Positions 1 through 5,889 of a stretch of DNA of 7,011 bases are shown piece by piece. The stretch's first letter is position 1; each line of letters opens with the position of its first letter. The notes beneath the pieces are model-generated. The model was not told the origin of the DNA and made no database searches. It saw nothing but the letters and a program-made list of their open reading frames with translations. Location: contig CAMWPF010000076.1 in assembly GCA_947176045.1 (NCBI GenBank), positions 1-7,011 on the forward strand, read 5' to 3'. Both the position numbers and the translations under genes were made by a program. This DNA is from an uncultured Treponema sp. Lineage in GTDB: Bacteria; Spirochaetota; Spirochaetia; Treponematales; Treponemataceae.

Positions 1-81
1 CTCCTGCGCTACGTTACCGGCATGGCGAACATCCGCGACGTCATTCCGTATCCGCGCGCGCCGAAGCTCGCCGACTTCTGA
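1..81 (+). CDS. asnS: Asparaginyl-tRNA synthetase, C-terminal end (partial)
   Basis: Frame 1 is open from the window edge to TGA at 79-81 and gives 26 residues containing YVTGMANIRDVIPYPRAP and ending KLADF. The G-x-x-N-[IV]-R-D-V-I-P-[FY]-P-R block is the motif 3 end of class II aminoacyl-tRNA synthetases, and an R-x-P-x(3)-x-F tail directly after it is typical of AsnRS (family knowledge). The motif 3 arginine binds ATP, and the enzyme charges tRNA-Asn in the cytosol. The gene begins upstream of the window, so only the last catalytic-domain strand and helix are visible. AspRS and LysRS share related motif 3 sequences but normally end differently, so AsnRS is preferred. The next gene starts 18 bases downstream in the same direction, so the two may be cotranscribed. 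Confidence 0.82.
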   Translation, partial: LLRYVTGMANIRDVIPYPRAPKLADF

Positions 82-99
82 TTCACGGAGCCGGAACCC

Positions 100-1398
100 A
101 TGCGCATAACGGCGAAAAGCAAGGCCGCGTTCATCCGGCTCTGCCAGATGCTCTACCTCACGGCGGCGTTCTACGTCCAGAACAATTTGGACGCCTGCGC
201 GTCGGCGTGCACGTTCGGCTTCATCTTTTCGTTCATTCCGATCCTGATGATGTTCCTCACCATCTTCATCGGCATCCTGCACGTGTCGCCGTCCATGCTG
301 CAAGAAATCACGCATCTGGCGGAGCAAGTCAACAGCGTGTTCGACATCGACGGATTCATCAGCGGACTGTCCCGTGGAATTTCGGTCTCGTGGGTGAACG
401 TCGTGCTGTCGGTGTTCATCATCTGGATGGCGCGCAAGCTGTTCCTGTCGATCATCAAGGGAATTTCGCGCATCTTCAACACAGTCGCGCGGCGGCGGCC
501 GTTCGTGCAGCAGCTTCTGACAATCGCCGGGGAGCTGCTCATCGTCATCATCTGCGTCATCGTCTTCTTCGCGGCGTTCATCACGCGGCAGATTTTCTCG
601 CTGCCAATCTTCGACAGCATATCGGGATTTGCGCCGCTTGTATTCGGCTCCATTTCAAACGCGCTCGTCAACCTTGCGCTCTACATCGTCATCTTCATTT
701 CGTCCACGCTCGCCTACCGGTTCGCCTCCGGCACCAGACCGAAGCTCCGGCTGTGCCTTCTGCACTCGGCGCTCTGCACGGCGCTCTTCTATGCCTGCGT
801 CCTCGTCATCTCGCTGATCCTGAACAAGGCGAAGTACAACACAATCTACGGCGTCCTCAGCAACATGATCATCCTGCTTCTGGAAGTCTACATCTTCTTC
901 AGCCTGTTCATGTTCTTCGCGCAGGCAATCTACACGACGCAGTTCTTCACCTCCCTGCTGCTCGGCGAGCTGTACCTCCTGCCGCTGCACGACAGCACAA
1001 GCCTGCCGGACACCCTGCGGCGCATCCTGTTCATCACGCCGTCCGCCCTCATGACGAAGGAAAACACCGTGGCGTACCGAGCCGGCGAGCCAATCTACGC
1101 CCTTGATGAAACGGTGGAGGGCGTCTACTACATCGCAAGCGGAACCGTCGCCGAAGACCGCGGAGGAACGCAGATGTTCCACGACAAGGGGACGTTCTTC
1201 GGCGAGGTGGAATTCCTCCTGAACTGCGCGCGCCTCGGAACCACGACGGCAAAGACGGACTGCGAAATCCTCCGGATCGACAACAAGGAATTCGCCGATC
1301 TGATCGACAAGAATCCGAAGGCGGCCGTCAAGGCGGTGTCAAAGCTCTCGCTCCACACGGCAAAAGTTTATGGACGAAACGCCTGCTTTCTGGTATAG
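100..1398 (+). CDS. YihY/BrkB-family membrane protein fused to a cyclic-nucleotide-binding-like domain
   Basis: This 432-residue inner-membrane protein has two parts. Residues about 1-300 match the YihY/virulence factor BrkB layout: a short cytoplasmic start, then six hydrophobic spans near 34-61, 98-116, 143-166, 184-206, 219-241 and 251-277. YihY proteins are usually about 290 residues, and their biochemical role is not firmly established (the old RNase BN label is considered wrong). Residues about 325-415 look like a Crp/cNMP-binding beta-barrel: RAGEPIYALDE, then YYIASGTV, then a phosphate-binding-cassette-like stretch with G368-E369 and R378 spaced nine residues apart as in cNMP sites, followed by TTTA. 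Ligand-controlled activity of the membrane part is inference. GGAG at 87-90, nine bases before the ATG, supports the start. The gene follows asnS closely, and its TAG stop lies within the predicted pyrG promoter. The last 15 residues (after KLSL) show no recognisable motif. Confidence 0.85.
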   Translation: MRITAKSKAAFIRLCQMLYLTAAFYVQNNLDACASACTFGFIFSFIPILMMFLTIFIGILHVSPSMLQEITHLAEQVNSVFDIDGFISGLSRGISVSWVNVVLSVFIIWMARKLFLSIIKGISRIFNTVARRRPFVQQLLTIAGELLIVIICVIVFFAAFITRQIFSLPIFDSISGFAPLVFGSISNALVNLALYIVIFISSTLAYRFASGTRPKLRLCLLHSALCTALFYACVLVISLILNKAKYNTIYGVLSNMIILLLEVYIFFSLFMFFAQAIYTTQFFTSLLLGELYLLPLHDSTSLPDTLRRILFITPSALMTKENTVAYRAGEPIYALDETVEGVYYIASGTVAEDRGGTQMFHDKGTFFGEVEFLLNCARLGTTTAKTDCEILRIDNKEFADLIDKNPKAAVKAVSKLSLHTAKVYGRNACFLV

Positions 1399-1399
1399 T
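1371..1399 (+). promoter_or_regulatory. Predicted pyrG promoter (extended -10)
   Basis: A -35-like TGGACG (1371-1376, 4 of 6 consensus bases) is followed by a 17-bp spacer and TATAGT (1394-1399), preceded by TGG, which makes an extended -10 (TGnTATAGT). The expected transcript start is near 1406, giving a leader of about 28 bases before the pyrG ATG. The -10 box contains the TAG stop of the upstream membrane-protein gene, so pyrG appears to have its own promoter embedded in the end of that gene. The leader is too short for a long attenuator, and no riboswitch is visible. Confidence 0.55.
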
Positions 1400-1433
1400 G
1401 GGCAGATACTAGCACTTGCACAGGAACATTCGG

Positions 1434-3035
1434 ATGACAAAGTACATCTTCATTACCGGCGGCGTCGTTTCCGGACTTGGAAAAGGAATCGCGGCGGCCT
1501 CCATCGGACTGATTTTAAAGAACCTCGGGCTGAAAGTCGTCAACCAGAAATTCGACCCCTACCTCAACATCGATCCGGGAACCATGAATCCGTACCAGCA
1601 CGGCGAAGTGTTCGTGACGGACGACGGCGCGGAAACGGACTTGGATCTGGGGCATTACGAGCGGTTCACGGACACATCGCTCTCCCAGTCGTCGAATACG
1701 ACGGCGGGACGCGTCTACCTTTCCGTCCTGACAAAGGAGCGCGAGGGCGGCTTCGACGGCGGCACGGTTCAAGTCATTCCGAACATCACCGAAGAAATCC
1801 TTCGGCGGATGCTCCTGTCAACGGAGGAGACGAAGGCCGACGTCATCATCACTGAAATCGGCGGCACGGTCGGCGACATCGAATCCCTTCCGTTCATCGA
1901 AGCAATCCGGCAGATAAAATACAAGGTCGGCGAGGAAAACTGCTGCTACATCCACTTGACGCTCGTGCCGTACATTTCGACGGCGAACGAAATAAAGACG
2001 AAGCCGACGCAGCACAGCGTGAAGGAGCTGCAGGAGCTGGGCATCAAGCCGGACATCATCATGCTCCGCACGGAAATGCCGATTGACAGCACGACGCGCG
2101 AAAAGCTCGCCGCGTTCTGCAATGTGGACTCCGCCCACATCATCCAGAACCTCAACGCAAAGTCGATTTATGAAGTGCCGCTCCAGATGGAGCAGGAAGG
2201 GCTTGGAAAGGCCGTCTGCGAAACGCTGGGAATCAAACAGTCCGGCTGCAATCTTGACGATTGGAAGCAGATGGTGGATCGCTTCAACAATCCGAAGCAG
2301 GCGGTTACAATCGCGCTTGTCGGAAAATACACCGGACTGCACGACGCGTACCTTTCCGTCGTCGAATCGCTCGTCCACGGCGGCATCCACAACGAGGCTT
2401 CTGTGGAAATAGATTGGGTTGACGCGGAGACGCTCTCCGACGACGCGGCGGCCGCGGAACGGCTCAAGGATGCAGACGGAATCATCGTGCCGGGCGGATT
2501 CGGCGACCGCGGCATCGAGGGCATGATCCGCGCCGCGCACTACGCGCGCACGCAGAAGCGCCCGTACTTCGGAATCTGCCTGGGAATGCAGATCGTCGTC
2601 ATCGAATACGCGCGCAATGTGCTGGGGCTTGCGGACGCCAATTCCACAGAAATGAACGAAGCCACGCCCCACCCCGTCATCTGCCTGATGCCCGACCAAA
2701 ACGGCAAGGTTCGCGGCGGAACGCAGCGCCTCGGCAAGTACGAATGCACGGTGGCGCCCGGCACAAAGGCAGAAGCCGCGTACGGCTCGCAGACGATTTG
2801 GGAGCGCCACCGCCACCGGTACGAATTCAACAACGCGTACCGCAGCAACTTCGAGAAGGCGGGGCTTGTCATCGCCGGAATCAATCCGGAGCGCAGCCTG
2901 GTTGAAATCGTGGAGGCGCCCGACCATCCATGGATGGTCGGCGTGCAGTTCCACCCCGAATTCAAAAGCCGTCCGAACCGCGCCGGCCCGCTCTTCCGGG
3001 AATTCATCCGCGCAGCCTGCGGGGCAAAGCGCTGA
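1434..3035 (+). CDS. pyrG: CTP synthase (glutamine-hydrolysing)
   Basis: The 533-residue product makes CTP from UTP, ATP and glutamine, the last step of de novo pyrimidine nucleotide synthesis, in the cytosol. The N-terminal amidoligase domain (about 1-265) has the P-loop GGVVSGLGKG (9-18) and the Mg-binding D71 (DLDLGHYERF) and E141 (EIGGTVGDIE). The C-terminal class I glutamine amidotransferase domain (about 290-533) has the oxyanion region VPGGFGDRG, nucleophile C382 (GICLGMQ) and H507/E509 (FHPEF). Length and order are those of a normal bacterial enzyme. The start at 1434 is chosen because MTKYIFITGG is the usual N-terminus and AGGA (1422-1425) sits eight bases upstream. An in-frame TTG at 1416 lies before that site. 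One oddity is Asn at residue 117 in QVIPNIT, where most homologues have His. The next gene has its own promoter. Confidence 0.98.
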   Translation: MTKYIFITGGVVSGLGKGIAAASIGLILKNLGLKVVNQKFDPYLNIDPGTMNPYQHGEVFVTDDGAETDLDLGHYERFTDTSLSQSSNTTAGRVYLSVLTKEREGGFDGGTVQVIPNITEEILRRMLLSTEETKADVIITEIGGTVGDIESLPFIEAIRQIKYKVGEENCCYIHLTLVPYISTANEIKTKPTQHSVKELQELGIKPDIIMLRTEMPIDSTTREKLAAFCNVDSAHIIQNLNAKSIYEVPLQMEQEGLGKAVCETLGIKQSGCNLDDWKQMVDRFNNPKQAVTIALVGKYTGLHDAYLSVVESLVHGGIHNEASVEIDWVDAETLSDDAAAAERLKDADGIIVPGGFGDRGIEGMIRAAHYARTQKRPYFGICLGMQIVVIEYARNVLGLADANSTEMNEATPHPVICLMPDQNGKVRGGTQRLGKYECTVAPGTKAEAAYGSQTIWERHRHRYEFNNAYRSNFEKAGLVIAGINPERSLVEIVEAPDHPWMVGVQFHPEFKSRPNRAGPLFREFIRAACGAKR

Positions 3036-3082
3036 CCGCCGGCAGGCGCGCAAAAAAGTTCATTCTGCTTTCCGCAAACGAG

Positions 3083-3114
3083 AAAATATATGGTATACTG
3101 GAGCTATATATTTT
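3083..3114. repeat. AT-rich inverted repeat flanking the receptor-gene -10 box
   Basis: AAAATATAT (3083-3091) and ATATATTTT (3106-3114) are exact reverse complements, nine base pairs with a 14-base gap that contains the -10 hexamer. The right arm runs into six T residues (3111-3116), so in RNA this could act as a weak pyrG terminator. A stem made only of A-U pairs would be unstable, so a protein-binding site or simple AT-rich promoter DNA is equally possible. Confidence 0.4.
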
Positions 3115-5021
3115 TTGGAGTTTGTTATGTAATCAGAGAGTGCTATTTTTATTACCCCCCCCCCAGACTACCTAAATCGCTTCTGGCGAGCATCTTTTTG
3201 ACCTACGCGCTTCCGAGCGTGATGGTAGCCGTACTGTTCCTGTTCGTGAACGCAATCACGCTGGAGGAGCTGCTAATCGTCCTGTCCGGCCCCATCGGGG
3301 TGCCGTGGATGATCTTCATGGCGCTGATCGGATTCCTCATCTGCCGGAATTTCAGCAAGAAGTACTATGCCTGCGACGGCTCAGAGAAATCGGCCTCCGA
3401 ACTTGCGCGGACGCTCAAATTCCTCCAGCGGACTTCCGCCATCCTCCCCATCGCCCTCTACCTTCTGGAGCCGCTCGTCTATCAGGCGAGCAACAATGCG
3501 CGCGGCATCGACTTTTCTGCGTTCCGCGGGCAGAGCGTGTATCCGCTGTGGTACGCCGGGCTGATGGGGCTCCAGCTGCTGTGCTCGCAGTTCTTCCTCC
3601 TTCAGACAATCCATATTTCCGAAAAGCACCTCGCCTGGGTTCCGTACACGGAGGACGCGCAGACGTTCTCGCTCATGATGCGCATCATGTACAACACAAT
3701 TATGACGACAGTCGGACTTGTCCTGATCATTCTGAGCATCTTCACCGTGCCGTACAACAGCGACTTTTCGTTCGGCTACCTGCTCGTGCGCAAAGTGCTT
3801 CCGCTCGCGGTCATCGGAATTTTCATCATTGCCGCCGACTGCTACATCAACGTGCGCGACATTCAGGAAAGCGTCTCCGCAATCAAGCAGTTCAGCAGCC
3901 GCCTTTCCAACCGCGACTACACGATGGAGGCGCTTCCAGTTACGACGCGGTGCGAGCTTGGCGGACTGACGAGCAACCTGAACAGCTTCTTCCGCACGAC
4001 GCGCGGCATCCTGCGCGGCATCGGAAGCACCGTCTCCTCGTCCCAAGAGACGGCGCGCGCGCTTTCCGACAGCATGAAGTCCGCCGTGAGCAACGTCAAC
4101 AACATCACCGAAGAAATCGGAACGGTGAAGGAGGAGATGCGCGGAACGCATTCTGAAAGCGTGCGGGCGACCGGCGAGGCTGTCGGGCAGATTGCGGAAA
4201 AAATCAGCATGCTGCGCGCAAGCTTCGACCGGCAGACGGACGCAATGCAGCAGTCGTCGTCCGCCGTGAACCAGATGGTCGCCAACGTAGACAGCATCAC
4301 GGCGACGCTCCGGAAGAACGAGGAGACGGTGGGGCAGCTTTCTTCCGCCGCGGAAAGCGGGCGGCACAGCGTCGAAGTCGCCGTGAACACCGCCGACACA
4401 ATCAGCAGGCAGTCGGACACGCTCCTTGAGGCCGCGAAAATCATCCAGAACATCGCAAGCCAGACGAACCTGCTCGCCATGAACGCGGCAATTGAGGCGG
4501 CGCACGCCGGGGAAGTCGGCAAGGGATTCGCCGTCGTCGCCGATGAAATCAGGAAGCTCGCCGAGCAGTCGAACCAGCAGGGAAAGACAATCAACGACAA
4601 CCTCCAGTCGCTTTCCTCATCCATCGGAAGCGTTTCCATAAACACGAAGCACGTGCAGGAGGAATTCGAGCGGATCTATGCGCTTTCGCAGAACGTCCAG
4701 AATCAGGAGAAGCAGGTCTTTTCGGCGATGACGGAGCAGAGCGAAGGCAACCGGCAGGTGCTTGACGCCATGCGCGACATTACGTCCTCTTCCGTGGAAG
4801 TCAAGGCGGGCGCTGAAGAAATTCTCGCAGACAGCGGCAGGATTTCTTCAGCGATGGACGTCCTTATGGAAGTAACCGAGCGGATAAACGCCCGCATGGA
4901 CGACATGGCGCGCAACGCGGAGACTATTTCCGCCGTCATGGACGACACATTCCGCCGCACCAACGAAAACGCGTCCGGCATGGAGGCACTCGGCCGCGAT
5001 CTGGGCAGCTTCCGGCTGTAA
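3090..5021 (+). CDS. Methyl-accepting chemotaxis protein with six-span membrane sensor; start uncertain
   Basis: The open frame encodes 643 residues. Six hydrophobic spans are seen near 32-55, 63-84, 117-134, 152-176, 203-220 and 235-253, with short loops and no large Cache- or PAS-sized extracellular domain. A HAMP-like linker follows (about 254-305), then a long coiled-coil signalling domain. Its conserved hairpin tip lies near 450-500 and includes IASQTNLLAMNAAIEAAHAG and GKGFAVVADEIRKLAEQS. Such receptors form arrays with CheW and CheA and control flagellar rotation (family knowledge). The ligand is unknown; a signal from the membrane or a small permeating molecule is inference.

The start is a problem. 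The ATG at 3090 overlaps the promoter. The ATG with a good ribosome site (3127) is followed at once by TAA. Between 3090 and the conserved PRLPKSLL block (from 3165) there is no other ATG, GTG or TTG in frame, and a C10 tract precedes that block. Downstream in-frame starts (TTG 3198, GTG 3219, ATG 3222) would cut into the first span. The gene may be switched off as read, or the tract length may be misread. Confidence 0.88.
   Translation: MVYWSYIFFGVCYVIRECYFYYPPPRLPKSLLASIFLTYALPSVMVAVLFLFVNAITLEELLIVLSGPIGVPWMIFMALIGFLICRNFSKKYYACDGSEKSASELARTLKFLQRTSAILPIALYLLEPLVYQASNNARGIDFSAFRGQSVYPLWYAGLMGLQLLCSQFFLLQTIHISEKHLAWVPYTEDAQTFSLMMRIMYNTIMTTVGLVLIILSIFTVPYNSDFSFGYLLVRKVLPLAVIGIFIIAADCYINVRDIQESVSAIKQFSSRLSNRDYTMEALPVTTRCELGGLTSNLNSFFRTTRGILRGIGSTVSSSQETARALSDSMKSAVSNVNNITEEIGTVKEEMRGTHSESVRATGEAVGQIAEKISMLRASFDRQTDAMQQSSSAVNQMVANVDSITATLRKNEETVGQLSSAAESGRHSVEVAVNTADTISRQSDTLLEAAKIIQNIASQTNLLAMNAAIEAAHAGEVGKGFAVVADEIRKLAEQSNQQGKTINDNLQSLSSSIGSVSINTKHVQEEFERIYALSQNVQNQEKQVFSAMTEQSEGNRQVLDAMRDITSSSVEVKAGAEEILADSGRISSAMDVLMEVTERINARMDDMARNAETISAVMDDTFRRTNENASGMEALGRDLGSFRL
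3091..3099 (+). promoter_or_regulatory. Predicted promoter for the chemotaxis receptor gene (extended -10)
   Basis: TGGTATACT gives an extended -10 (TGn plus TATACT at 3094-3099, five of six consensus bases). The -35 region at 17-bp spacing (TCCGCA, 3071-3076) is weak, as is usual for extended -10 promoters. The predicted transcript start is near 3106, leaving an AT-rich leader, a GGAG at 3117-3120 and an ATG at 3127. The core TGGTATA[GC]TGG is almost identical to the -10 region in front of pyrG. This promoter argues against using the ATG at 3090 as the start, because it would lie upstream of the transcript start. Confidence 0.5.
3155..3164 (+). repeat. Homopolymer tract of ten C at the 5' end of the receptor gene
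   Basis: Ten consecutive C residues encode part of the PPP in YYPPPRLPKS. The tract lies about 35 bases after the ribosome-binding GGAG and immediately before the conserved N-terminal sequence. Runs of this length are prone to slipped-strand changes and to sequencing error. Losing one C or gaining two would join the frame that contains the TTG at 3122 and GTG at 3140 to the receptor frame. Gaining one or losing two would join the frame of the ATG at 3127, which is blocked by TAA. Confidence 0.9.
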
Positions 5022-5034
5022 GCGCGGCGCCCGC

Positions 5035-5068
5035 GGCGGAGCGGCTCATTTCACGGCCTGCCTCCGCC
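5035..5068 (+). terminator. GC-rich stem-loop after the receptor gene, possible terminator
   Basis: GGCGGAG (5035-5041) pairs perfectly with CTCCGCC (5062-5068). GGC (5043-5045) can pair with GCC (5056-5058) inside, leaving a ten-base loop. It begins 14 bases after the TAA stop of the receptor gene and ends 20 bases before the -35 box of the next gene, which is where a terminator would be expected. The following CGGTTCTTCC is only weakly T-rich, so this is not a canonical intrinsic terminator. Confidence 0.35.
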
Positions 5069-5088
5069 CGGTTCTTCCGCGGTTCCAG

Positions 5089-5117
5089 TTGACACAGTTT
5101 GATAACGATGTTATAAT
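5089..5117 (+). promoter_or_regulatory. Consensus sigma-70 promoter of the TetR gene
   Basis: TTGACA (5089-5094), an exact 17-bp spacer and TATAAT (5112-5117) match the housekeeping sigma-70/sigma-A consensus at all twelve positions. Transcription should start near 5124, about 23 bases before the ATG at 5147. The 3' part of the spacer and the whole -10 box lie inside a perfect palindrome, so this intrinsically strong promoter is probably held down by a repressor. Confidence 0.85.
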
Positions 5118-5133
5118 AACATCGTTATCAAAC
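5097..5133. promoter_or_regulatory. Perfect 37-bp palindrome, likely TetR-family operator
   Basis: The arm GTTTGATAACGATGTTAT (5097-5114) is the exact reverse complement of 5116-5133, with a single A at 5115 as the centre. Each half is itself an imperfect dyad, ATAAC-GAT-GTTAT (5102-5114) and ATAAC-ATC-GTTAT (5116-5128), so two repressor dimers could bind side by side. The site covers the spacer end, the -10 box and the transcript start of the adjacent TetR-family gene. Autorepression is inferred from this placement and from the usual habit of the family. Confidence 0.82.
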
Positions 5134-5146
5134 AAGGGCGGCAGGC

Positions 5147-5794
5147 ATGAGGCGGAAGGACGATCTTGCAATCGACAGAATCAAAGAGTGCGCGAAGGCT
5201 GAATTCCTTGAAAAGGGATTTGAAGGCGCGTCCATGCGCACAATCGCCGAGCGCGCGGGCTATACGACGGGAATCCTCTACGGACGGTTTGCCGACAAGA
5301 GCCGCCTCTTCCGCGAGCTGGTGCAGGAAGGCGCCGACGAGCTGTCCGCCTATTATTCGGACGTGCAGGAGGAATTCGCGTCGTTTCCGGCGGACAGGCA
5401 GCGCAGGGAAATGCATTCCTACGTGGACGGCAAGGTCGGCGAGATGGTCGACATCATCTACCGCCATTTCGACGCGTTCAAGCTGATTGTCTGCAAAAGC
5501 GCAGGCTCGGGCTACGAATACTACATCGAAAAAATGATAGACATCGAGACAGAAAGCACGGAGCGCTTCATCCGCACGCTCAACCGGGCGGGCATCAGGA
5601 CGAACGAAATCCGCGCGGACTTGAGCCATATCCTTGCGAGCGCGCTGTTCAATGGATTTTTTGAAGTCGTCGCGCATGACTTTCCCAAGGAATACGCGAA
5701 GGCGTACATCAGGCAGCTTCAGGATTTTTTCAACGCCGGATGGGACAGCCTGCTGGGGCTTGCGCCGGAGGACGGACGGACGCGGCAGCAGTGA
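5147..5794 (+). CDS. TetR/AcrR-family transcriptional regulator
   Basis: This 215-residue protein has the usual TetR length and layout. The N-terminal three-helix DNA-binding domain spans about residues 8-55, with the helix-turn-helix at about 29-48 (MRTIAERAGYTTGILYGRF) followed by ADKSRLFREL, a pattern close to the Pfam TetR_N signature. The rest (about 60-210) is a helical ligand-binding and dimerisation domain that is not assignable to a known ligand class by eye. AAGGG (5134-5138), eight bases before the ATG, supports the start. The gene sits behind a consensus promoter covered by a 37-bp palindrome, so it very probably represses itself. An ABC exporter gene starts 124 bases downstream in the same direction, a common partnership in which an exported compound relieves repression. 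However, the exporter has its own, different palindrome, so direct control of it by this regulator is unproven. Codon use resembles the genes upstream, not the exporter. Confidence 0.93.
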   Translation: MRRKDDLAIDRIKECAKAEFLEKGFEGASMRTIAERAGYTTGILYGRFADKSRLFRELVQEGADELSAYYSDVQEEFASFPADRQRREMHSYVDGKVGEMVDIIYRHFDAFKLIVCKSAGSGYEYYIEKMIDIETESTERFIRTLNRAGIRTNEIRADLSHILASALFNGFFEVVAHDFPKEYAKAYIRQLQDFFNAGWDSLLGLAPEDGRTRQQ

Positions 5795-5813
5795 GGGCGG
5801 CCTGCTCCGCCTT
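5794..5813 (+). terminator. Stem-loop overlapping the TetR stop codon, weak terminator candidate
   Basis: GGCGG (5796-5800) pairs with CCGCC (5807-5811) around a six-base loop. The outer pairs 5795/5812 (G-U) and 5794/5813 (A-U) extend the stem to seven. The only T-run nearby (TTTT, 5824-5827) begins ten bases after the stem, too far for a standard intrinsic terminator. It could reduce read-through from the TetR gene into the exporter, but this is uncertain. Confidence 0.3.
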
Positions 5814-5829
5814 CAAGACGGGATTTTCC

Positions 5830-5858
5830 TTGTCTAAAAGTTAGCTTATGCTAATTTT
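5830..5858 (+). promoter_or_regulatory. Palindromic operator overlapping a weak promoter of the ABC transporter
   Basis: TTAGC-TTAT-GCTAA (5841-5854) is a perfect 5-bp inverted repeat. Flanking AAA (5837-5839) and TTT (5856-5858) extend the dyad to 22 bp with one mismatched pair. A -35-like TTGTCT (5830-5835) and a -10-like TAATTT (5852-5857) are 16 bp apart around it, so a bound protein would block polymerase. The half-sites do not resemble the ATAAC/GTTAT sites of the TetR palindrome. TTAG...CTAA half-sites recall metal-dependent DtxR-type repressor sites, but that is only an analogy. Confidence 0.5.
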
Positions 5859-5889
5859 AATAAATGCAACAACCTTCAAGGAGGATTAT

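Noticed and set aside
1416..1433. Upstream TTG start for pyrG, adding six residues
   Set aside because: The ribosome-binding AGGA (1422-1425) lies downstream of this TTG, and the family N-terminus begins at the ATG at 1434.
1818..3053. Long open frame of 411 codons on the - strand opposite pyrG
   Set aside because: It is antisense to an unmistakable CTP synthase. Its product is low in recognisable motifs and rich in Arg, Val, Ala and Asp, as expected for the shadow of a high-GC gene.
3036..3056. Hairpin CGCC-GGCA-GGCG after pyrG, followed by a run of A
   Set aside because: The stem is only four pairs and the flanking run is A, not T, on the transcribed + strand. On the - strand the T-run would precede the hairpin, so it fits a terminator in neither direction.
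3381..4505. Open frame of 374 codons on the - strand opposite the chemotaxis receptor
   Set aside because: It is antisense to the receptor gene, with no recognisable domain and an Arg/His/Val-rich composition typical of shadow frames.
5097..5133. Divergent promoter on the - strand within the palindrome
   Set aside because: The - strand offers TATAAC and TTGTTT but with a 14-bp spacing, and no leftward gene lies upstream. The symmetry is explained by the operator.
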